Source: Curtobacterium sp. VKM Ac-2865
GTDB taxonomy: Bacteria; Actinomycetota; Actinomycetes; Actinomycetales; Microbacteriaceae
Direction of reading: 5' to 3'
NCBI RefSeq assembly: GCF_015350905.1
Contig: NZ_JADKRZ010000001.1
Coordinates: 744,001-808,000 of the forward strand
DNA length: 64,000 nt
Of this stretch, positions 10,091-17,339 are shown one piece after another. The stretch's first letter is position 1. Each line of letters starts with the position of its first letter. Position numbers and translations under genes: made by a program. The notes beneath the pieces were generated by a model. It was not told the origin of the DNA and made no database searches. It saw only the letters and a list, made by a program, of their open reading frames with translations.

Positions 10091-10453
10091 GCGAACGGGT
10101 CGGTGAGACGGTCGCGTCACTCCCTCGGGAGTGCCGAGGAACGTCCGGGCTCCACAGAGCAGGGCGGTGGGTAACACCCACCCGGAGCAATCCGCGAGAC
10201 AGTGCCACAGAGAACAGACCGCCGGTGGCGACACCGGTAAGGGTGAAACGGTGGTGTAAGAGACCACCAGGGGTCCGGGTGACCGGATCCGCTCGGTAAA
10301 CCTCGCCCGGAGCAAGGTCAGACAGAGGACGCTGAGGCTGCTCGCCGAGTCCTCGGGTAGACCGCTGGAGGCCGACGGCAACGTCGGTCCGAGAGAGATG
10401 GCCGTCACCGCCGCGAGGCGGGACAGAACCCGGCGTACGGCCGGCCCGTTCGC
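10091..10453 (+). ncRNA. rnpB: RNase P RNA, class A
   Basis: Catalytic RNA that matures tRNA 5' ends. Diagnostic conserved segments are in order: GAGGAACGTCCGGGCTCCAC (CR-I region), the GGGTAACACCC and GGTAAGGGTGAAACGGTG elements, AGAGACCACCAG, CTCGGTAAACC and the 3' AGAACCCGGCGTACGG segment (CR-V). The ends are set by the P1 helix: GCGAACGGGTCGG (10091-10103) pairs base for base, with one G-U, with CCGGCCCGTTCGC (10441-10453). Length of about 363 nt is normal for a high-GC actinobacterium. Confidence 0.96.
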
Positions 10454-10471
10454 GCAGGCCACGTCAGACCA

Positions 10472-10519
10472 GACAGACGGGAGGCCCGGTGCCAGCTGGC
10501 ACCGGGCCTCCCGTCTGTC
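10472..10519. repeat. Dispersed palindrome, family 1 copy 2 (CCCGG variant)
   Basis: Perfect 48-bp palindrome with central CAGCTG, between the end of rnpB and the end of the convergent zinc-ribbon-like gene (stop at 10531). Position suggests a shared terminator. The stem is longer than in copy 1 because the flanking GACAGAC/GTCTGTC also pairs. Confidence 0.92.
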
Positions 10520-10530
10520 GGTGTTCCGGT

Positions 10531-11262
10531 CTACAGCCCGGACTCCTTCGTGCGGACCAGGACCGCCTCGCTGTCGGGGCAGAGCACGACGTCGTCCGGA
10601 GCAGCACGGCGCACGGCCTGCAGGTCCGCGCCGGTGAGGGTCACGCCCGAGGCGGTCGACACGCCGCCCTGGAGCAGCGAGGCGCCGAAGCCGTACCGCG
10701 CGCGCTGGCGTTCGTACAGCGCGAGCAGGTCCTCGGGGACCTTCGCGGCGATGTCCGCGCGGCTCTGGGTGGCCGCGGCGCGGTCGTTCTCGAGCCGCTG
10801 GATCTCGGTGTCCCGTTCGGCGACGAGCCCGGCGCGCGCGGCCTCGACGTCGGCCAGGCGGGCCTCGACGTCACCGACGCGGGCGCGGTACACGTCGAGC
10901 CGTTCCATGATCTCCAGCTCGGAGGTCTCGAGGTCCCCGATCCGGCGCTGCAGCGAATCGAGTTCGTTCTGCAGGCCGGCGGAGTCCTTCGCGTTGGCGT
11001 GCTGGAGCATCGTGGTGTCCCGCTCGACCCGGGCCTGTGCGGTCGAGGTGTCGGACTCGAGCCGCGCGAGGTCGCGCTCGGAGTCCTCGACGTCACCGGT
11101 CGCCGCGGCCAGCTCGCTGCGCAGCGACGAGGCGGTCTTGCCGAGCTCGGTCAGCCGGTCGCCCTTCTGCAGGGAGCTGATGCGGTGGGCGATCCGGGTG
11201 ATGTCGTTGTCCAGTCGCTGGACGTCGAGGAGGATGACCTGGTCCTCGGGTGCTGCCTTCAT
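10531..11262 (-). CDS. Coiled-coil DUF164-type protein with degenerate zinc ribbon
   Basis: A 243-residue protein. Residues about 10-180 form one long coiled coil with heptads rich in Leu, Arg and Glu, and the C-terminal 50 residues correspond to the C4 zinc ribbon of the DUF164/CT398 family. The four ribbon cysteines are reduced to one (VVLCPDSEAVLVR), so it should not bind zinc. The coiled-coil and the terminal LVRT strand are kept. The ATG at 11262 comes two bases after the stop of the Nif3-family gene, and this gene pair is widely conserved in bacteria. Molecular role unknown. Confidence 0.85.
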   Translation of the reverse strand: MKAAPEDQVILLDVQRLDNDITRIAHRISSLQKGDRLTELGKTASSLRSELAAATGDVEDSERDLARLESDTSTAQARVERDTTMLQHANAKDSAGLQNELDSLQRRIGDLETSELEIMERLDVYRARVGDVEARLADVEAARAGLVAERDTEIQRLENDRAAATQSRADIAAKVPEDLLALYERQRARYGFGASLLQGGVSTASGVTLTGADLQAVRRAAPDDVVLCPDSEAVLVRTKESGL

Positions 11263-11264
11263 GG

Positions 11265-12113
11265 TCAGGCTCCTTCGTTGTGGTGCTCGGTGGTGGGGGC
11301 TGACGGCAGGACCGCGAAGTCCCACGGGTCGGTGCGCAGGTCGCTCACGGTGACGCGGACGCCGGCGTCCTGGCGGAGCTGTTCGGCGGCGACGTCGAGC
11401 CAGAGCCACTCGGTGGCCCAGTGCGAGGTGTCGATGAGGGCCGGGCCGTCGACGAGCATCGCCTGCTCGCGGAACTCCGACGCCGGGTGGTGGCGCAGGT
11501 CGCTCGTGACGTACACGTCGGCGTCGAGCACGGCGGCGTTGCCGAGCAGGGAGTCCCCGGCGCCGGCACAGAGCGCGACGGTGCGGACGGGCCGGTCGTA
11601 GGCGCCGGACACGCGGACGCCGGAGGCCGTGGCGGGCAAGACGTCGACGATGCGCCGGGCGAGGACGCCGAGCGACACCGGCTCGGCGAGCACCCCGACA
11701 CGACCGATCCCGGTGCCGTCGGCGTCGCCGGGCTCGAGCGGGCGCAGGTCGGTGAGCCCGAGCCGCTCCGCCAGGACCGCGGAGGTGCCGGTCGTCACGA
11801 CGTCGGCGTTCGTGTGGGCGGCGACGAGCGCGCACCCGCCGCGGATCAGCGTGGCGAGGACGGAGCCCTTGTACGTCGACTCGGCGACCGTCGTCACGCC
11901 GCGGAGCAGCAGCGGATGGTGCGTGAGGAGCAGGTCGGCCCCGAGCTCGACGGCTTCCTGCGCGGTGTCCGGGACGGCGTCCACGGCGAGGTGCACGTGC
12001 TCGACCACCGCGTCCGGGTCGCCGGAGACGAGCCCGACGGCGTCCCATGACTCGGTGCCGGCAACGGGCCAGAGGGTCTCGATCACGGCCTGGAGATCGC
12101 GGAGCGTCGGCAT
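11265..12113 (-). CDS. Nif3-like dinuclear metal-centre hexameric protein
   Basis: Member of the NIF3/YbgI/DUF34 family (282 residues), which forms toroidal hexamers with a two-metal site. Proposed roles include GTP cyclohydrolase-I-type reactions, but none is settled. Metal ligands are visible in LLTHHPLL, AHTNAD and the C-terminal IDTSHWATE, and the SWDAVGL signature is at the N-terminus. Ends two bases before the start of the coiled-coil gene, giving translational coupling. The short single-domain length is as in E. coli YbgI with a modest insertion. Confidence 0.9.
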   Translation of the reverse strand: MPTLRDLQAVIETLWPVAGTESWDAVGLVSGDPDAVVEHVHLAVDAVPDTAQEAVELGADLLLTHHPLLLRGVTTVAESTYKGSVLATLIRGGCALVAAHTNADVVTTGTSAVLAERLGLTDLRPLEPGDADGTGIGRVGVLAEPVSLGVLARRIVDVLPATASGVRVSGAYDRPVRTVALCAGAGDSLLGNAAVLDADVYVTSDLRHHPASEFREQAMLVDGPALIDTSHWATEWLWLDVAAEQLRQDAGVRVTVSDLRTDPWDFAVLPSAPTTEHHNEGA

Positions 12114-12178
12114 CCCGTCAGTCTACCGAGCGGACCGGAGCGACCGGGCCCCGCACGTCGACGGGGTCCGGCTCGCGG

Positions 12179-13249
12179 TCACCGACGGCCGACTGCGCGG
12201 AGGACGGCAGCGACGACGCGGGCCCACCAGCCGGGGCGGGCAGTCGCAGTGTCGTCGTCTGCAGCGGTCGACGCCTCGGACAGGGCCGCCGCGTGCTCCT
12301 CGGGGAAGACGACGGGTGTGCTGGCCGTGGCCGCCGTGGCGTCGGACTCCGCACGGTGCGCCCGCAGGACCGCCGCGAAGGCGTCGCGGTCGATGACGGT
12401 CGGCCCGGTGGCGGGCGAGACGAGCGGGGTCGGTCGCGTGTTCGCGGACACCGGCGTGACGGCCAGGAGGCTCGGCACGAGTCGCGCGGGCTCGTCACGG
12501 TCGGCATCGGTGTCGTCCGACGCAGCGGTGCCGGTCACAGCGACCGGTGCGGCGACGGGCAGCACGAGCGCCGGAGCGGCGCGGGGCACGGGGATGGGTG
12601 CAGGGGCGAGGACGGTCACGGCGCCGGTGGTCGCTGCACGACGAGCTGCGGCGCGGTCACGGCGGTCGGCCTCGTCAGCGGCATCGGCGAGGAGGTCGTC
12701 GAACACGGACCGGGCGTAGGCGCGGGCGGCGTCGACCTCGGGGTCGGACAGGTCGGCGACGGCGGCTTCCCACGCCTGCAGGCGGGCGAGGTCCTCGTCG
12801 CGGCGGCGGACCTCTTCTTCGAGCACGACGATGCGCTCGAGCGTCGCGCGGCCGCTCTGCGCGGAGACCTCGACGGCGAGCTCCTCGAAGCGGAGGGCCA
12901 GGCGCTCGGGCGGCTCAGGGAACGACGGGGCGCAGAGCGAGCGGTGCCGGCCGTGGTCGCGAGGACGTCGGAACGCGGTGTCGTCGGACGGGGCGGGCGC
13001 AACGGCTTCGGTGGCAGCGACTGCGGCGGACTCGGGGGCGGCGGCCTCGGTGGACTCCGGGGTGACCTCGGAGGGCCCGGCCGGCGTCTCGACCAGCAGG
13101 TCCGGACGCTGCACGGGACCCGTGACGGGGGGCACCACCAGGTCGGCCAGGTAGGGGGTGCGGGTGGCCGGGGCGTCCCTGAGCCACTCCTCGACCTCGC
13201 GACCGAAGGGGTCCACGAGCGGGGTGCGTGTCCCGGACTGCGTCTCCAT
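12179..13249 (-). CDS. Hypothetical Ala/Pro-rich protein with coiled-coil core and amphipathic C-terminus
   Basis: I do not recognise a family. The 356-residue protein has three parts: an acidic, Ala/Pro-rich N-terminal 110 residues, a helical coiled-coil-like block (about 120-200, LERIVVLEEEVRRRDEDLAR), and a long low-complexity Ala/Thr/Asp region ending in RPGWWARVVAAVLRAVGRR. That end looks like an amphipathic membrane-associating helix. Codon bias is native. Start taken at ATG 13249, six bases after CATACT. An in-frame ATG at 13267 is an alternative. No obvious operon partner. Confidence 0.7.
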   Translation of the reverse strand: METQSGTRTPLVDPFGREVEEWLRDAPATRTPYLADLVVPPVTGPVQRPDLLVETPAGPSEVTPESTEAAAPESAAVAATEAVAPAPSDDTAFRRPRDHGRHRSLCAPSFPEPPERLALRFEELAVEVSAQSGRATLERIVVLEEEVRRRDEDLARLQAWEAAVADLSDPEVDAARAYARSVFDDLLADAADEADRRDRAAARRAATTGAVTVLAPAPIPVPRAAPALVLPVAAPVAVTGTAASDDTDADRDEPARLVPSLLAVTPVSANTRPTPLVSPATGPTVIDRDAFAAVLRAHRAESDATAATASTPVVFPEEHAAALSEASTAADDDTATARPGWWARVVAAVLRAVGRR

Positions 13250-13378
13250 GGTGGAAGTATGAAACATCGTGAGCGTCACTCCGCGGCACATCGGCGGTGT
13301 GTCGCGGGATCGGCTGGCATGTCAGGCGCGAGCAGGGCCGGATGCGGGAGCCGTGACGACCGTGAGGCTCCCGACGTG

Positions 13379-13924
13379 TCAGAGTCGGTCGACGAAGGCC
13401 TCGAGGAGCGCGCGACCGGCCGGCCAGTCCCCCACCCCGCTGGCGATGTTGACGTGTCCGTGGGCACCGATCCGCTCGACGTCGGAACCCAGGACCGCGG
13501 CCAGTCCCTCGGCGCGGTCGCGGGTGCAGTACGGGTCGTCGTCGCTCACCACGACCAGCGTCGGCGTCGTCGTTCCCCGCGTCGGGAACGCGAACCCCCT
13601 GGCCGCGTGCGGGAAGCCCGGCGCGTCGGGGTCGGGCGGCGCGACGAGGAACGCTCCGGCGACCCGGCCGTCGTCGTGCTCGGCGAGCCAGTCGGCCACG
13701 GCGAGGACCCCGAGGCTGTGCGCGACGAGGACCGGCGGGCCGTCGACGGCTGTGACCGCTGCGTCGAGGGCCGCGGACCAGTCGGCCGGGTCGGGCTCCG
13801 ACCACGAGGTGGGGGCGATGCGGACGGCGTCCTCGCGCCGGTCGGCCTGCCAGACGGACTGCCAGTGCTCGGCGTCCGAGTTCCAGATCCCGGGCACGAT
13901 CACCCACGGTCGCGGTCTGCTCAC
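13379..13924 (-). CDS. RBBP9/YdeN-family serine hydrolase
   Basis: Compact alpha/beta-hydrolase of 181 residues, the usual size for the RBBP9/YdeN (DUF1234-like) family of small esterases. The nucleophile elbow is VAHSLGVLA, the acid is likely in SDDDPYC and the His in GAHGHVN. The N-terminal VIVPGIWNSDAEHWQSVW is typical of the family. Cytoplasmic, no signal peptide. Substrate unknown. It lies 34 bases upstream of the end of the AraC gene on the same strand, so the two may share a transcript. Confidence 0.85.
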   Translation of the reverse strand: MSRPRPWVIVPGIWNSDAEHWQSVWQADRREDAVRIAPTSWSEPDPADWSAALDAAVTAVDGPPVLVAHSLGVLAVADWLAEHDDGRVAGAFLVAPPDPDAPGFPHAARGFAFPTRGTTTPTLVVVSDDDPYCTRDRAEGLAAVLGSDVERIGAHGHVNIASGVGDWPAGRALLEAFVDRL

Positions 13925-13958
13925 ACCCCGAGCGTAGGTGACCCCGCGGTCGGGGTGG

Positions 13959-14918
13959 TCAGGCCTGCAGCGTGTCCCGCGGGTACTCGCCGAAGCGGGT
14001 GGCGTACGCGGCGGAGAAGCGGCCGAGGTGGGCGAACCCCCAGCGCACGGCGACGGCAGCCACGGTCAGCTCGCCGGGCGCGCCACGACGGAGCTCCTCG
14101 CGGATGCGGTCGAGGCGGATCCCGCGCAGCATCGAGTTCGGCGCGGTCCCGACCTGTCGCTGGAAGGCCTGCTGCAGCCCGCGGACGCTGAGGCCCACGT
14201 GCTCGGCGACGTCGGTCGTGGAGATCGGGGTGTGGGCGAACGCGTGCATGTACTCGACGGCCTCGCGGACACGGCCGGTGGCACCCTGCGGCAGCGGGAC
14301 CTCGGGTGCGAGCAGGCGGTGCGGGAACGTCCTCAGCAGCGCGAGCGCCGTGGCCCTCGCGATCTCGGCGAGCCCGATGGCGGAGACGGGCGGGGAGCCC
14401 AGCACGACACCAGCCGCGCGCTGCACCTGCTGGTTCCAGGCGCGCAGGTCCTCGGGGCGCGGTGCCGCGGTGTGGTCGAAGACGAGCGGCCCGGGCTGGA
14501 CGCCGTGGAGCTCGGCGGCCATCTCCTCGAGGTGCGTCCGCTCGAACTGCACCAGGCTCTGCCGGACGTCGGCGAGCTCGAAGACGAAGGGTCGGCCGGA
14601 CGGGAACATCATCGGCGACCCGGGACGGAGCAGGGCCTCGTCACGGCCGATGTCGATGCGTCCGCCGCCGTCGGCCGTCCACATCACCGCGTACTCGTCC
14701 CGCATCTCGACCTCGCCGCGGACGCGTGCGTCGAAGCGGGTCGAGCGGAAGGAGATCTGGTCGTTGCCCACGCCGCGGAACCGGTACGCGAAGGGACGAT
14801 CGGTGCGTGCGGCGGTGAAGCCGGCACCCTCGTAGGCGTCTTCGTACATCCGCAGGGCGTCCTCGAGGACGGTCCCCGAGGTCTCGAAGGTGCTCCTGGG
14901 ATCGGACTGGTCGTTCAT
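13959..14918 (-). CDS. AraC/XylS-family transcriptional regulator
   Basis: 319 residues: an N-terminal AraC-ligand-like cupin domain (about 30-200), then two helix-turn-helix motifs (about 215-318) with ISTTDVAEHVGLSVRGLQQAFQ and the signature ending in WGFAHLGRFSAAYATRFGEYP. The layout matches regulators of catabolic genes such as FeaR/AraC-binding-like-domain proteins. The effector is unknown. It ends 34 bases before the RBBP9-type hydrolase gene, whose regulation is a plausible job. No operator could be assigned. Confidence 0.88.
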   Translation of the reverse strand: MNDQSDPRSTFETSGTVLEDALRMYEDAYEGAGFTAARTDRPFAYRFRGVGNDQISFRSTRFDARVRGEVEMRDEYAVMWTADGGGRIDIGRDEALLRPGSPMMFPSGRPFVFELADVRQSLVQFERTHLEEMAAELHGVQPGPLVFDHTAAPRPEDLRAWNQQVQRAAGVVLGSPPVSAIGLAEIARATALALLRTFPHRLLAPEVPLPQGATGRVREAVEYMHAFAHTPISTTDVAEHVGLSVRGLQQAFQRQVGTAPNSMLRGIRLDRIREELRRGAPGELTVAAVAVRWGFAHLGRFSAAYATRFGEYPRDTLQA

Positions 14919-14997
14919 CGCGGTGATCGTGACACGGCGGATGCCAGGTGTCTCAATCGTTCACACGACTTTGCGGGTTCCGGCCGACTCGCTGCGT

Positions 14998-15399
14998 TTA
15001 CCGGATCAGACGGCGGACCGTCCAGGTGTTCGTCTCGCCCTCACGCGCGTAGCGCAGCTCGTCGACGACCATGCCGACCAGTGCGAGACCGCGACCGCTC
15101 TCAGCGGACGCGTCGGGGAGCTCGGCGGCCGAGGGGTCGACGGAGGCAGGCAGACCGTCGTCGGTGAGTCGAGCCTCCAGGCCGCCGTCGCGGACCGCGA
15201 GGGCCAGGGAGCAGGCGACCCGCGCGTCGGCACCGGCGTGCTCGACGACGTTGGAGGCGAGCTCGACGAGGGCGAGCTCGAAGGCCATGCGGTCCTCGGG
15301 CCCGACGGAGGGCTCGGTGCCCCAGACCCGTGCGAGGAACTCGTGGACGGCGGTGACGTCGTCCGGCGGCGACGCGAAGTCGAGGCGGTGCTCGGCCAC
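14998..15399 (-). CDS. RsbW-like anti-sigma factor / GHKL ATP-binding protein
   Basis: 133-residue histidine-kinase-like ATPase of the RsbW/SpoIIAB type, which binds sigma factors or anti-anti-sigma proteins and phosphorylates the latter. N-box FELALVELASNVVEHAG (about 40-56), G1 box LTDDGLP and G2 box SGRGLALVGMVVDEL are seen. The conserved Asn of the N-box is present. Start GTG at 15399 follows the STAS gene by 11 bases, so the partners are co-transcribed. No sigma factor gene is adjacent. Confidence 0.88.
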   Translation of the reverse strand: MAEHRLDFASPPDDVTAVHEFLARVWGTEPSVGPEDRMAFELALVELASNVVEHAGADARVACSLALAVRDGGLEARLTDDGLPASVDPSAAELPDASAESGRGLALVGMVVDELRYAREGETNTWTVRRLIR

Positions 15400-15410
15400 G
15401 GTGGTCCCGC

Positions 15411-15749
15411 TCAGGCCCAGTTGGCGACCGCGGCGTCCCCGTCGGGGTACGTGCGCAGGATCTTGTCGATGTTCGACAGCGTGAGCACCATCGTCACCTG
15501 TTCGGACGGGGCGGCGATGCGCAGGTCCCCGCCGGCCTGTCGCGCGGTCTTCAGGCAGCCCACCAGGGCGCCCAGTCCGGAGGAGTCCATGAACTCCACC
15601 CCGGACAGCTCGACGACCACCCGGTGGTGCCCGCCGTCGACGACCGAGGCCACGGTCTCGCGGAACGCCGGAGCCGACACCATGTTGAGTCGGCCGGTGC
15701 ACTCCAGGACGGCGGTGTCCGTGCCTGTCTCGTGTACGACGATGTCCAT
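15411..15749 (-). CDS. STAS-domain anti-anti-sigma factor
   Basis: 112-residue single STAS domain (SpoIIAA/RsbV type). The phosphorylatable Ser lies in FMDSSGLGAL (Ser56/Ser57). When unphosphorylated such proteins trap the RsbW-like kinase and free a sigma factor. The ATG at 15749 has an excellent ribosome binding site, AGAGGGGG. Upstream of the kinase gene, with which it forms a two-gene partner-switch module. Confidence 0.9.
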   Translation of the reverse strand: MDIVVHETGTDTAVLECTGRLNMVSAPAFRETVASVVDGGHHRVVVELSGVEFMDSSGLGALVGCLKTARQAGGDLRIAAPSEQVTMVLTLSNIDKILRTYPDGDAAVANWA

Positions 15750-15814
15750 GCGGAAGCCCCCTCTGATCGGAACGTCTTGCTCCGCGACCCTACCGGTTCT
15801 CCGGTGCTCCGCCG

Positions 15815-17017
15815 TCAGTCGGCGCGTCGTGTGGCCACGACCTGCACGACGACCGCCGCGCCCATGAGCACCACCATGACCGACCCCATCGCGATCGCGG
15901 TGCCGCCGAGCAGCCCGGCCAGGGGCGTGCCGAGCCCGCCGAGCCCGAACGACAGGCCTCCCTGCAGTGCGGCGGCCGTCCCCGGGTGCGCGGCGCCGAC
16001 GTGCTGCGTGCGGGTCATCGCGGCCGGCAGCACGAAGCCCCACGCGGCGGTCACCACGGCGAGCGAGCACCAGACGGCGACCGGACCGAGGCCGGAGACC
16101 GCCGACACGAACACCCCGGCGGCGCCGATCGTCCCGACGAGCAGACCGGTGGTGAGCAGCGCGTCCTCGGAGAACCGCCCGACGACCCGTCGGAACACGA
16201 GCGTCGTGACGATCATCATCGTGGCGTTCGTGGCGAAGACGATCGTGTACAGCTGCTCGGAGAAGCCGAACTGCGTCTGGAACACGAACGAGCTCGTCGC
16301 GATGTAGGCGAAGAAGCCGATCGTCGAGAGCACCCCGGTGAGCAGGTACGCCCGGAAGCGCGGGATCGCCACCAGCTGCCGGATGCGCTGCCAGTTCGCA
16401 CCGAGGCCGATCCCACCACGGGCAGCAGGACGCAGGGTCTCGTGGAAGAACGGCACGACGAGGGCGAAGAACACCGCGCCGAGGACCGCCAGCACGACGA
16501 ACATGACCCGCCACGTGCCGACGAGCAGCACCGCTCCCCCGGCCAGCGGCGCCACGACCGGGCCGATGGCGTTGATCGCGGCGAGCGTGCCGAAGACCTT
16601 CGCCATCCGCGGCCCCTCGGTGACGTCGGACACCATCGCCCGACCGGCGACGGCGGCGGCGGCCCCGGCGAGGCCCTGCACGACCCGGGCGACGACGAGC
16701 GTGCCGACGTCCGGCGCCAGGGCGCAGCCGAGCGAGGCGAGCGCGAACAGCGCCGTCCCGCCGAGCATCAGGGGGCGGCGGCCGATCCCGTCGCTGACCG
16801 GCCCGGCGAGGAGCTGCCCGACCGCGAACGCCACGAGGAACGCGGTGAGCGAGAGCTGGACGGCGCTCGGGGTGCTGCCGAGGTCGCGGGCGATCGCGGG
16901 CAGCGCCGGGATGTACATGTCCGTCGCGAAGGGCGACACCCCGACGATGAGCGCCAGCGGCACGATCGGGGGCAGGGTCGTCCGGATGGGTCGGTTGCGG
17001 GTGCGCGCCGTCGTCAC
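15815..17017 (-). CDS. Bcr/CflA-type MFS drug exporter
   Basis: 400-residue, 12-segment major facilitator of the DHA1 family. Near the N-terminus PFATDMYIPALP is the Bcr/CflA signature, followed by the motif-A loop GPVSDGIGRRP and the antiporter motif-C-like GPVVAPLAGG. Likely proton-driven efflux of amphiphilic drugs. I start it at GTG 17017, seven bases after TAACGT on the minus strand (17030-17025). Upstream in-frame sequence runs into a palindromic repeat and is not protein-like. No dedicated regulator is adjacent. Confidence 0.88.
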   Translation of the reverse strand: MTTARTRNRPIRTTLPPIVPLALIVGVSPFATDMYIPALPAIARDLGSTPSAVQLSLTAFLVAFAVGQLLAGPVSDGIGRRPLMLGGTALFALASLGCALAPDVGTLVVARVVQGLAGAAAAVAGRAMVSDVTEGPRMAKVFGTLAAINAIGPVVAPLAGGAVLLVGTWRVMFVVLAVLGAVFFALVVPFFHETLRPAARGGIGLGANWQRIRQLVAIPRFRAYLLTGVLSTIGFFAYIATSSFVFQTQFGFSEQLYTIVFATNATMMIVTTLVFRRVVGRFSEDALLTTGLLVGTIGAAGVFVSAVSGLGPVAVWCSLAVVTAAWGFVLPAAMTRTQHVGAAHPGTAAALQGGLSFGLGGLGTPLAGLLGGTAIAMGSVMVVLMGAAVVVQVVATRRAD

Positions 17018-17250
17018 GGCGGCAACGTTACGCGGTGCCGAATCGATTCGACGCAGCCCCCGGGTGGCGCTTCGTCGGCGGCCGGCGGGGCCGCGAGCGG
17101 TCACGACACCCCGCTCAGGTGTGCCGAGCGGCCGGCAACCGTCGTTCGGACGGCGGCGGAGCGACGATCCGTGACCGGTCGGCGTCGCGCCGACGGGGTG
17201 TCGCGACCACTCGGGGAGGGTGACCGTCCGGTGCCTGGTCGCGACGAGAC

Positions 17251-17292
17251 GGACGGGAGGCTCGGTGCCAGCTGGCACCGAGCCTCCCGTCC
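17251..17292. repeat. Dispersed palindrome, family 1 copy 3 (CTCGG variant)
   Basis: Perfect 42-bp palindrome with central CAGCTG, 48 bases beyond the ppc stop, so it is a candidate ppc terminator. It sits in a 322-base gap (17018-17339) that otherwise holds only the MFS promoter and no gene I can support. A short imperfect pair CCGTGCGCGACCTCGCACC lies at about 17311-17329. Confidence 0.9.
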
Positions 17293-17339
17293 GCCGGGTG
17301 GTCGCGCGCACCGTGCGCGACCTCGCACCAGGCGGCGGG

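Noticed and set aside
17018-17311. N-terminal extension of the Bcr-type exporter
   Set aside because: It would start inside a palindromic repeat, is Arg/Pro-rich and ignores the TAACGT box seven bases before GTG 17017.
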